Assembly (NCBI GenBank): GCA_003022565.1
Contig: PXTN01000063.1
Coordinates: 1-50,422 of the forward strand
Reading direction: 5' to 3'
DNA: 50,422 nucleotides
Source of the DNA: Bacteroidetes bacterium QS_3_64_15
Lineage (GTDB): Bacteria; Bacteroidota; Rhodothermia; Rhodothermales; Salinibacteraceae
Positions 44,027 through 50,422 of the stretch are shown here, piece by piece (within the stretch, counting starts at the first letter, position 1; the number at the start of each line of letters is the position of its first letter). Under the pieces are notes generated by a model that worked only from the letters and a program-made list of their open reading frames with translations, was not told where the DNA came from and did no database searches. Both the position numbers and the translations under genes were made by a program.

Positions 44027-44105
44027 GCCGGTCGCCGCTTTCGAGTCCTTGCCCTGCTACTCCTTGCTCCACGAGCGGGAGAACGTAGCAGGAGCATAAC
44101 CGCCT

Positions 44106-44137
44106 AAGCCCCCTCTTCTTCCGGAGAGGGGGCTTTT
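44106..44137 (+). terminator. Rho-independent terminator of the stress-type gene
   Basis: Perfect 11-bp stem AAGCCCCCTCT/AGAGGGGGCTT with loop TCTTCCGG, ending in TTTT. Located 80 bp after the stop at 44026. The convergent restriction endonuclease gene ends 41 bp further on. Confidence 0.85.
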
Positions 44138-44177
44138 CGGTTGGAGGTTCATTGCGAGGGGAAGAGGGACGTTTGTA

Positions 44178-44936
44178 CTACGTCCACCGATCTTCGTACG
44201 ATCGGCAGAGACGGTAGATCATGGTCGAGTAGTTCAATGGATCGCCCGAAGAAGGAGCTGGATCGTCCGTCACCAGTGTCGTCATCTGACTGGACGGGGC
44301 ATTCGGAGGCAGGTCAGGATTCTTATCGAGATTGTCGTGTCGCACGACCAGTACCCCCATCCCTTCCATTCCGCCTCTGTCCGAGGGATCGTTGCGAAGG
44401 GGAATGTTGCGAAACAACTCGACGGTCTCCTCTCCAATCCGGTCGATGTCACTGTGCTCCGTGATGTCGCCCTCGTCCCGGGTCGGCGACCAGTACACAT
44501 CTGCGGTGTTGACGACGAGAATTCCTCCTGCGACGACGTTCTTATTGTAGGTATGGGCGTGGTCGTGGAAGGCTTGTAGGTCCCGGAGCCGGTTGTGGCG
44601 TGCCTTCCCATGCTCCGTCATCACTCCTTTCGCCTCAACGGCCAGTTCGATGACGGTCGGCACCTCAAAACGAATGCGTTCTCCTCCCCCTGGTGATTTC
44701 GGCGAGCCGGAGGGTGGACCCAGTGCCAGATCAATATTCCAACGCTGATATCCGACTGTCACGGTGTGGTTAAGCTGAGCCACGAGCCGACCGTCGGCGG
44801 CCTTCTCAGCAATCGGGGGACAGTTATCGAGAAGATCGATCAGTACTGCCCGGCAGAGAGCATTGCTGTGTGCGTCCGAGCGAGGATGGTACTGATTCTC
44901 ATTGAGGTGCTGGACGTACCGTTGACCTCCCTGCAT
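44178..44936 (-). CDS. Putative type II restriction endonuclease (PD-(D/E)xK fold)
   Basis: 252 residues, 9 bp downstream of a DNA methyltransferase gene on the same strand, the usual arrangement of a type II restriction-modification pair. A plausible PD-(D/E)xK active site is present: Asp in RWNIDLALGPP followed by ExK in VIELAVEAKGVMTEHGKARH. Other segments are DAHSNALCRAVLIDLLDNCP at the start and GGILVVNTADVYWSPTRDE later. I cannot match it to a characterised enzyme, and the recognition site is unknown. A conflict-system nuclease other than classic restriction is possible. The gene is complete: start ATG at 44934-44936, stop at 44178. Confidence 0.7.
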   Translation of the reverse strand: MQGGQRYVQHLNENQYHPRSDAHSNALCRAVLIDLLDNCPPIAEKAADGRLVAQLNHTVTVGYQRWNIDLALGPPSGSPKSPGGGERIRFEVPTVIELAVEAKGVMTEHGKARHNRLRDLQAFHDHAHTYNKNVVAGGILVVNTADVYWSPTRDEGDITEHSDIDRIGEETVELFRNIPLRNDPSDRGGMEGMGVLVVRHDNLDKNPDLPPNAPSSQMTTLVTDDPAPSSGDPLNYSTMIYRLCRSYEDRWT

Positions 44937-44945
44937 AGGACGTGG

Positions 44946-45905
44946 TCAGAGATCAGGAAAAGAAATACAAGCCGGTGTCAGAGCTTCGGTCTGAGACAGA
45001 CGTTCTCGTCCGGTTCGGAGGTATTCGGGTTCGATTTCAATTCCGATACTTGACCGCACTGACTTGATCGCTGCAGCGGTCGTCGATCCCGTCCCCCAAA
45101 ATGGATCGAGAACCGTGTCGCCGACAAAGCTAAACATCTTGATGAGCCGATATGCCAGCTCGGTGGGAAAGGGCGCGGGATGACCAAGCGTCCGGCTCTC
45201 TCCACCAATATCCGTCCACACTGAACGGTACCATTTGCGGTGCTCCTTGGGATCGAGCAGGCTCAGCGCACGCTGCGCCGCCGTCGGCTGTCGATACCCC
45301 CCTGGTTTGCGGAGAAAGAGAATGTACTCGACATCGTTCTTGATGATGCCGTTCGGCTCGTACGGCTTCCCGAGGAATCGGGCTGGACCGTCTACTTCCG
45401 TCGTGACATTCGCGATTTTCGACCAGAGGATCGGCGTCAGATAGTCGAACCCAATCTCCCGGCACCGGGTCGCAATGTCGGAATGGAGCGGGAGCACTTG
45501 GTGCCGACCGGCCTCACGGCGTGAGAGACAAACATCTCCTACCACAATGCACATGCGCCCCCCCGGAGCCAGCAGCTGATAACATTGCCGCCATACCTTG
45601 TTCAGCTCGTCGAGAAAGGAACCGTATTCGTCTCGATGTCCAAGCTGTGCGTTTCCCTGTTGGGTGTCCTCGTAGTTGACGAGGTTGAAGTACGGCGGAG
45701 AGGTGACGACGAGGTGCACCGGTGATGGAACGACGTCTAAGACATCCCGCGCATCTCCGCGGTGGATGGTATGGGTCGTCTCATCGGGTTGATGTCCATT
45801 CGACCACGCGAGTTCCTTTGCTCGTCGCTTCTCTTCGAGCGACGGTTCGCCTCCCGACATAATTTCTTCGACGGATCGGTCATCCGTTTTGCTGGCGGTG
45901 CTCAT
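44946..45905 (-). CDS. Type II DNA methyltransferase, beta class (N4-cytosine or N6-adenine)
   Basis: 319 residues. Catalytic motif IV TSPPYF (VHLVVTSPPYFNLVNYEDTQ) comes first, near residue 90. The SAM-binding motif I, DPFWGTGSTTAAAI, comes near the C-terminus followed by IGIEIEPEYL. This order defines the beta class. The S-P-P-Y form is most typical of N4-cytosine methylases. The target-recognition region lies between (FLGKPYEPNGIIKNDVEYIL). The protein would protect host DNA from the nuclease encoded next to it. Its upstream border is a 99-bp gap before nuoG. The gene appears intact. Confidence 0.92.
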   Translation of the reverse strand: MSTASKTDDRSVEEIMSGGEPSLEEKRRAKELAWSNGHQPDETTHTIHRGDARDVLDVVPSPVHLVVTSPPYFNLVNYEDTQQGNAQLGHRDEYGSFLDELNKVWRQCYQLLAPGGRMCIVVGDVCLSRREAGRHQVLPLHSDIATRCREIGFDYLTPILWSKIANVTTEVDGPARFLGKPYEPNGIIKNDVEYILFLRKPGGYRQPTAAQRALSLLDPKEHRKWYRSVWTDIGGESRTLGHPAPFPTELAYRLIKMFSFVGDTVLDPFWGTGSTTAAAIKSVRSSIGIEIEPEYLRTGRERLSQTEALTPACISFPDL

Positions 45906-46004
45906 GGTGCTCCACGTCGTGTGAGAGAACAGCAGAACGAAGCTCTGCCATGGATATGTTAGAATGATGTGTGGGACCGAGAAATGAAATAGACCCTATT
46001 TTTG

Positions 46005-47744
46005 CTATACCGCTTCCCCTGCCTCCACATCTTCCAGCTGCGTGCCCTTCAGGTCCATCGCGTCGTAGGTTGCGCCCTTAAAGGCCGATAAGCTCGACTG
46101 CACTTCGTCCATGATCTGCTCCGGCCCCTTCGAATAGTTCATCTCCACGCCGAGCTTCGTCGCGATGGACGGCAGCATCTCCCAGCTCGGTTTGCAGTTG
46201 ATGCGATTCTCGTCGTTGTGCCAGCGGTCGAACGGCGTGCCGTGGCTGTCCTCGCGGCTGGTGCCCATCTCCATCATGAGCGTGCGGTTGACGCCCTGAA
46301 TCTCCTTCGCCGGGCGCACGCGCTGGGCGCGGCCGTCTTGGTTTACGTAGGTGCCCACCGTCTCCACGATCATGGCCGCCGGGAGGGCCGCGGTGGCGCA
46401 GGGCAGCGTCTCGTTCGTCGTGTTGTAATAGTGCAGCACCACGTCGAGGCCGGATAGATCATCGGCTGTGCAGAGGCCCGAGCCGACCGGGTCGTCCTCC
46501 AGCACGTAGATGAGGTCGTATTCGCCCTCCGCGATCCGCGTGCCGACAAGCTCCTCGTCAACCGGGCGGAGGCCGAGCCGCTCGCAGCCCTCGGCGTTGG
46601 GCGTCTTGTCGTCGGTGATGAGCCAGTCGTCGCCCGCGCCCGGCTCGATGTGCGGAATGTAGCGCGGGGGCTCGGCGCCGAGTGCGTCGGCCAGCTGCGT
46701 GAGCAGGTAGTTGTCCTCGACCGTGGCCCGGGCGGAGCCGAGGAAGAGAATGCGTGCCGGATCGGTGCCGCCGAGCAGCGACGCCGCCTGGGCGTAGGCC
46801 TGCTGCCAGTTGCTTTGCGTTCGGGTGCCATTGCGCCGAAGGTGGGGACCGTCCGGACGGTTGTCGTTGAACGTGTTGTAGACGAGCCGGTCCTCGTCGG
46901 GGAGCCAGTACTCGTTCACCGCCATGTTCTGCCGCGGCGTGATGCGGAGCACCTGATTGTCACGCACCCAGTAGTGGCAGTTGGCCCCCGTCGCGTTGGT
47001 AGACACGATGGAGGGGGTGGAGCTCATCTCCCAGATGCGCGCCTTGAAGCGGAAGTCCGAGGACGTGAGCGCCCCCACCGGGCAGATGTCGATCGTGTTC
47101 ATCGAGTAGGGTTCGTCGAACTCTTCGCCCGGTGCCGTGATCGGGTAGTTCTTGACGCCCCGGTTCGCAATCGTGAGCTGGCCGCTGCCGGACACCTCGT
47201 CGGTAAAGCGGGTGCAGCGGGTGCAGTTGATGCAGCGCTCAGCGTCGAGCGTCACGCGCGGCCCCAGCTTCACGCGCTTCGGCTTGTGCACCTTGCGAAA
47301 CTCAAAGCGAGAGCCCTCCGGCCCATACTTGTAGGCCTGAATTTGGAGGGGGCAGTGGCCGGCCTGATCGCAGATGGGACAATCGAGCGGATGGTTGGCC
47401 AGCAGGAATTCCAGGTTGTCGGTCTGTGCGTCCTCCACCTCCTCGCTGGAGCGGTGCGTCTTGACCACCATGCCATCCTGCAGGTCGACCGTGCAGCTCG
47501 TCTGAAGATCAGGGAAGAACTGCACGACCGGCTCGCCGTCTTCATCGAGCTCTACCTCGCCCGTCTCGCGGTCCTTCTTCGGCATGCCCACCTTTACGAG
47601 GCACTGCCGGCAGTTGGCCGGGATGGACATGGCGGGGTGGTAGCAGAAGTGGGGCAACTCAATGCCCTGGTTCAGGCAGAATTGGAGCAGCTTCTGCTCC
47701 CCTTCATACTCGTAGGTCGTTCCGTCGATAGTGACGATCGGCAT
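46005..47744 (-). CDS. nuoG: NADH-quinone oxidoreductase subunit G (complex I)
   Basis: Peripheral-arm subunit carrying iron-sulphur clusters of complex I, 579 residues (shorter than the about 900 of E. coli NuoG, as in several other phyla). Cluster ligands are visible: N-terminal [2Fe-2S] CYHPAMSIPANCRQC and TSCTVDL; the HxxxC motif HPLDCPICDQAGHCPLQ; and the two [4Fe-4S] motifs CINCTRCTRF and DICPVGALTS. The molybdopterin-oxidoreductase-like half follows (TPSIVSTNATGANCHYWVRD). It ends EDVEAGEAV. The ATG at 47744 begins MPIVTIDGTTYEYEGEQ as in homologues. nuoF lies further upstream but is separated by two unrelated genes. Confidence 0.95.
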   Translation of the reverse strand: MPIVTIDGTTYEYEGEQKLLQFCLNQGIELPHFCYHPAMSIPANCRQCLVKVGMPKKDRETGEVELDEDGEPVVQFFPDLQTSCTVDLQDGMVVKTHRSSEEVEDAQTDNLEFLLANHPLDCPICDQAGHCPLQIQAYKYGPEGSRFEFRKVHKPKRVKLGPRVTLDAERCINCTRCTRFTDEVSGSGQLTIANRGVKNYPITAPGEEFDEPYSMNTIDICPVGALTSSDFRFKARIWEMSSTPSIVSTNATGANCHYWVRDNQVLRITPRQNMAVNEYWLPDEDRLVYNTFNDNRPDGPHLRRNGTRTQSNWQQAYAQAASLLGGTDPARILFLGSARATVEDNYLLTQLADALGAEPPRYIPHIEPGAGDDWLITDDKTPNAEGCERLGLRPVDEELVGTRIAEGEYDLIYVLEDDPVGSGLCTADDLSGLDVVLHYYNTTNETLPCATAALPAAMIVETVGTYVNQDGRAQRVRPAKEIQGVNRTLMMEMGTSREDSHGTPFDRWHNDENRINCKPSWEMLPSIATKLGVEMNYSKGPEQIMDEVQSSLSAFKGATYDAMDLKGTQLEDVEAGEAV

Positions 47745-47776
47745 GTCTGCGTTAAGCGTTGGACGTTGAGCGTTAC
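47745..47776. repeat. Short-period array before nuoG
   Basis: TGCGTTAAGCGTTGGACGTT followed by GAGCGTTACTC: five degenerate units with core CGTT at 7-8 nt spacing. It fills the whole 28-bp gap between the Uma2 gene and nuoG. Confidence 0.6.
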
Positions 47777-48444
47777 TCGGTCTCGGAGAACTCGTCTTCC
47801 TCGAACACGTCAAGATAGATCTCAGCGAGTGGAAGTTCAGCCTCTACCGACGGACACGTAATCGTGGCGTCGAGGCCGTCGGTTTCGGTGAAGCGCCAGC
47901 TTGCGTCGTCTTGCTGGACGTAGTGCTCGACGTGGGGCGCGTCCTGGGCGACGAGGAGGTATCCCTGAAGAGTGTCGATCTCCCGGTAGCGGGCGAATTT
48001 CTCGCCGCGGTCGTATCCCTCCGTCGTCGGTGATAACACCTCCACGACCACTTGGGGATTGGTGATGGTGTCTCGATGCTCGTTTTTAACGTCCGGAGAT
48101 TCGCAGAAGATGAGGAGATCGGGATAGGGGTATGCTTCCAGGGATGGGATCGCACCACGTGGCGCCGGGGCCACGGCGCGGCACTCGTCGTCGCGAAGTC
48201 GCTCGCGGAGCTCGGCGTTCACATTGCTGACGATGATGTTGTGCTCCAGGCTTGGACCTGGGATCGTGTCGATCTCCTCGTCCGAACGAACGGCGTGCAG
48301 GGCGAGAATCCGTCCGTCGACGTACTCGAATCGTTCTTCTTGTTCGCGTTCCCACTCCAGGTACTCCTCGGTGGAAACCGGCTCGTCGTTGACGACGCGA
48401 CGGGCAATGGAGGGGGGCGGAGCGGCCTGGGTCGCGGTCGCCAT
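47773..48444 (-). CDS. Uma2 family (DUF820) putative endonuclease
   Basis: 223 residues of the Uma2/DUF820 family, a PD-(D/E)xK nuclease fold of unknown physiological role, greatly expanded in cyanobacteria and some Bacteroidota. Typical segments: VSTEEYLEWEREQEERFEYV followed by DGRI at the start; LEHNIIVSNVNAELRERL; the active-site core YPYPDLLIFC (Asp) and NPQVVVEVLSPTTEGYDRGE (Glu-x-Leu) with KFARYREI. It ends with an acidic tail. It sits between nuoF and nuoG on the same strand and is probably transcribed with them. It has no known link to complex I, so it looks like an inserted gene. Confidence 0.9.
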   Translation of the reverse strand: MATATQAAPPPSIARRVVNDEPVSTEEYLEWEREQEERFEYVDGRILALHAVRSDEEIDTIPGPSLEHNIIVSNVNAELRERLRDDECRAVAPAPRGAIPSLEAYPYPDLLIFCESPDVKNEHRDTITNPQVVVEVLSPTTEGYDRGEKFARYREIDTLQGYLLVAQDAPHVEHYVQQDDASWRFTETDGLDATITCPSVEAELPLAEIYLDVFEEDEFSETE

Positions 48445-48462
48445 GAGACTGAAAGCTGGACC

Positions 48463-48882
48463 TTAGGAATCCGGTTCTGGAATACGAACGGGCGTCACCC
48501 GCACACCGTTCGCGGTCAGACGCAGGGTATCTGCCGCGACACGCAGTGTCCCCGCAGCGACCACGAAACCTTGCGCGTCGCCCGGCACCTGCCAGGCGCA
48601 GCCGCCCGCGTCGGTGCGGGGCGCTGCCACAACGAGCGGGGTCGCGTCAGTGGCCAACTGCATGTCGCAGCCGCTCGCCCGAACGGCGGTGATGCGGCCG
48701 TCAATCGTCACCCTGTGGCCGCGGTACAAGCTGTCCTCCGCCGCGACGGCGGGAGCGGGCATCGCATCGGTCGCGTCGATGGGCACGCCGTAGGTCGTGT
48801 CGGCCCTGTTCGAATCGGAGGCCCCGGAGCCGCAGGCCCCGAGCAGGAGGCCGACAAGAAGCGCGAGGGCGCGTCGGGGCAT
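48463..48882 (-). CDS. Small unknown lipoprotein between nuoF and nuoG
   Basis: 139 residues from the ATG at 48882. The start MPRRALALLVGLLLGACGSG has lipobox LGAC, so it is a lipoprotein. The mature domain (SLYRGHRVTIDGRITAVRAS; GCDMQLATDATPLVVAAPRT; GFVVAAGTLRVAADTLRLTA) looks like a small beta-barrel, reminiscent of OB-fold or DUF4920-type periplasmic proteins with a conserved Cys. That assignment is weak. It lies 68 bp downstream of nuoF and 18 bp upstream of the Uma2 gene, all on one strand. Confidence 0.75.
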   Translation of the reverse strand: MPRRALALLVGLLLGACGSGASDSNRADTTYGVPIDATDAMPAPAVAAEDSLYRGHRVTIDGRITAVRASGCDMQLATDATPLVVAAPRTDAGGCAWQVPGDAQGFVVAAGTLRVAADTLRLTANGVRVTPVRIPEPDS

Positions 48883-48950
48883 GGGACGACACAAGGTTAA
48901 TGCTGAGAACTTCGTCCCTTGACCAGCGCCTCAGACAGCGCACGAGGAGA

Positions 48951-50318
48951 CTACTCCGTCGCCGCCACCGCCGACTCGGCCCCGGCCGACACATCGGCGC
49001 TCACCGGGTGGACCGAGGGCGTGCACTTCGCTTCGAAGTCCTCGCGGAAGCGCTGCACGGTGTAGCGCACCGGCCACGACGCCGCGTCGGCGAAGGCGCA
49101 GATGGTGCGGCCCTCCATCTGATCGCACAGGTCGAGCAGGAGGTCGAGGTCGCGCATGTCGCCCTCGCCCTCGTCGATCCGCGTGACGAGATTTTCGAGC
49201 CAGCCGGTGCCTTCCCGGCAGGGCGTGCACTGCCCGCAGCTCTCGTCCTGGAAGAAGTGGGTCACGCGCCGGAGCCAGGACACCATGTCGGTGTCCTCGT
49301 CGAGCACGAGGATGCCTCCTGTCCCGAACATCGTCCCCGCTTCGTTCAGGCTGTTCGAGTTCATGGTGACGCCCTCCACCCAGTCGCCCGGGATGGGCGG
49401 TGTCGAGGCCCCGCCTGGGACGAAGGCCTTCAGGGCTTTATCGTCGCGCACACCGCCCGCGACCTCCTCCACGAGATCGGTAACGAGCATCCCCGTGGGA
49501 TACTCGTAGACGCCGGGCCGATTGACGTGGCCCGAGATGCCGTACAGGACGGGACCAGGGTGGTCTTCCGCCCCCATGTTGGCAAACCAGTCGGTCCCCT
49601 TCTCCATGATGAGCGGGACGCAGGCCAAGGTCTCCACGTTGTTGATCGTGGTGGGGCAGCCGAAGATGCCCTTCTGGGCGGGGAAGGGCGGCTTGTAGCG
49701 CGGATAGCCGCGCTTGCCCTCCACGCTCTCCATCAGACTCGTCTCCTCGCCGCAGATGTAGGCCCCAGCGCCCTTGTGCAACACGACCTCCATGGAGAAG
49801 TCCGAGCCCATGATGTTCTCGCCTACGTAGCCCTCCTCGTAGGCTTTCTCGAGCTCCTCCTTCATGTGCACGATCCAGTCGGTGTACTCGCCCCGCACGT
49901 ACACGTAGCAGGTGTCGATCTGGAGCGCATAGCCCGCAATCAGAATCCCCTCGAACATCAGGTGCGGGTTGTACTCCATGATCTGCCGGTCCTTAAACGT
50001 CCCCGGCTCGCTCTCGTCGGCGTTGCAGGCCAGGTAGCGCGGCCGCTCGCCCGGCTCGGGCATGAAGCTCCACTTCATCCCCGTCGAAAACGCCGCCCCG
50101 CCTCGTCCCCGCAGTCCGGACTGTTTGATAAGGTCCGTGATGTCGGCGGGAGCGAGGCCGTCGTCCTCGAGGACGGTGCGGAGCCGGTCGTATCCACTGA
50201 CCTCCTCCTCGTAGACCTCCAGCTTGTGAAGGTCCTCGACGGGCGGCAGCAGCACCCGGTCGTACGAGCGCCAGTCGCCGGCCTTGGTCTGGGTCTGGGG
50301 CGTCCCGTTCGTTTCCAT
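48951..50318 (-). CDS. nuoF: NADH-quinone oxidoreductase subunit F (NADH-binding, complex I)
   Basis: Entry subunit of complex I; binds NADH, FMN and one [4Fe-4S] cluster. 455 residues, the normal length. Signatures: NADH site LRGRGGAAFSTGMKWSFMP, FMN site CNADESEPGTFKDR, GAGAYICGEETSLMESVEGK, FPAQKGIFGCPTTINNVET, and cluster ligands ESCGQCTPCREGTGWL plus the distal Cys in RTICAFADAASWPV. An Ala/Ser/Glu-rich C-terminal tail follows. The ATG at 50318 is preferred over an in-frame TTG at 50324. Other nuo genes such as nuoE would be expected to the right of the window. Confidence 0.96.
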   Translation of the reverse strand: METNGTPQTQTKAGDWRSYDRVLLPPVEDLHKLEVYEEEVSGYDRLRTVLEDDGLAPADITDLIKQSGLRGRGGAAFSTGMKWSFMPEPGERPRYLACNADESEPGTFKDRQIMEYNPHLMFEGILIAGYALQIDTCYVYVRGEYTDWIVHMKEELEKAYEEGYVGENIMGSDFSMEVVLHKGAGAYICGEETSLMESVEGKRGYPRYKPPFPAQKGIFGCPTTINNVETLACVPLIMEKGTDWFANMGAEDHPGPVLYGISGHVNRPGVYEYPTGMLVTDLVEEVAGGVRDDKALKAFVPGGASTPPIPGDWVEGVTMNSNSLNEAGTMFGTGGILVLDEDTDMVSWLRRVTHFFQDESCGQCTPCREGTGWLENLVTRIDEGEGDMRDLDLLLDLCDQMEGRTICAFADAASWPVRYTVQRFREDFEAKCTPSVHPVSADVSAGAESAVAATE

Positions 50319-50422
50319 GTACAATTTCGAAGTTCAATTTTCGAATGACGAATGGCTTGTACGTAATGCGTGACTCGTGAAACGTGAGGGTTGTCCCCCT
50401 TCACGCATCACTCTTCACGCAT
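50319..50422. repeat. Short-period arrays upstream of nuoF
   Basis: Two arrays: TTCGAAGTTCAATTTTCGAA (50326-50345) followed by TGACGAATGG, and GCGTGACTCGTGAAACGTGA facing CCCTTCACGCATCACTCTTC across GGGTTGTCC. The second forms a long imperfect inverted repeat and shares the words TCACGCATCAC and CACGTTTCAC with the array at 22606-22640. It runs to the window edge. Confidence 0.65.

Noticed and set aside
1-50422. CRISPR arrays, rRNA genes, complete insertion sequences, prophage genes
   Set aside because: Looked for direct repeats with regular 30-40 bp spacers, rRNA sequence and transposase or phage motifs; none seen. The short-period arrays lack spacers.

Overview
The window looks like chromosomal DNA of an extremely halophilic member of the Rhodothermota/Bacteroidota, most likely Salinibacter or a close relative. 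This is an inference from composition: high GC, proteins very rich in Asp/Glu with few Lys, menaquinone synthesis (MenB), complex I genes, LytS/LytTR-type signalling, and mostly weak or absent Shine-Dalgarno sequences. No marker such as 16S rRNA is present to confirm it.

Layout. 0-7 kb (all minus): a tripartite efflux system (MacA/HlyD-type adaptor running off the left edge, TolC-like channel, two MacB-type ABC permeases) and a large lipoprotein. 7-11.4 kb (minus): two unknown proteins, a LytTR response regulator with its LytS-type kinase, a terminal-inverted-repeat element, tRNA-Ser(TGA) and a small acidic protein. 11.4-12.1 kb: a gene-free, locally AT-rich segment with two perfect DnaA boxes, an 11-bp inverted repeat and two identical AT-rich 13-mers. 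It is a candidate replication origin, and gene direction switches from minus to plus close to it. 12.1-25.2 kb: L-2-hydroxyglutarate oxidase, a GH113-like lipoprotein, MenB, an SF2 helicase, a frameshifted aldo/keto reductase, a large zinc metalloprotease, a DUF971 protein, an ECF sigma factor and an isoaspartyl peptidase/asparaginase. 25.2-34.7 kb: carbohydrate genes (alpha-glucan phosphorylase, GH15, GH30) with dodecin and a PolX-N-terminal-like HhH protein, plus a 1.2-kb gene-poor gap. 34.8-41.2 kb (minus): TrpB2, LepA, LspA and NAD synthetase.

41.2-46 kb is an accessory region between nadE and nuoG. It holds a frameshifted DUF2283 gene, an MntA/HepT toxin-antitoxin pair bracketed by two copies of the first 111 bp of nadE, a decayed NADP-dependent oxidoreductase gene, a glycine-zipper stress-type protein with its own terminator, and a type II restriction-modification pair. 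46-50.3 kb (minus): nuoG and nuoF, separated by a Uma2-family nuclease-fold gene and a small lipoprotein.

Two themes cut across the window. Several genes are decaying (aldo/keto reductase, DUF2283, an AraC-type C-terminus, a Rossmann oxidoreductase, a nadE fragment). Degenerate tandem arrays with a 7-9 nt period sit at many gene borders. I found no wholly new multi-gene system that I can support. The strongest leads are the candidate origin, the nadE-bracketed toxin-antitoxin module and the uncharacterised restriction endonuclease.
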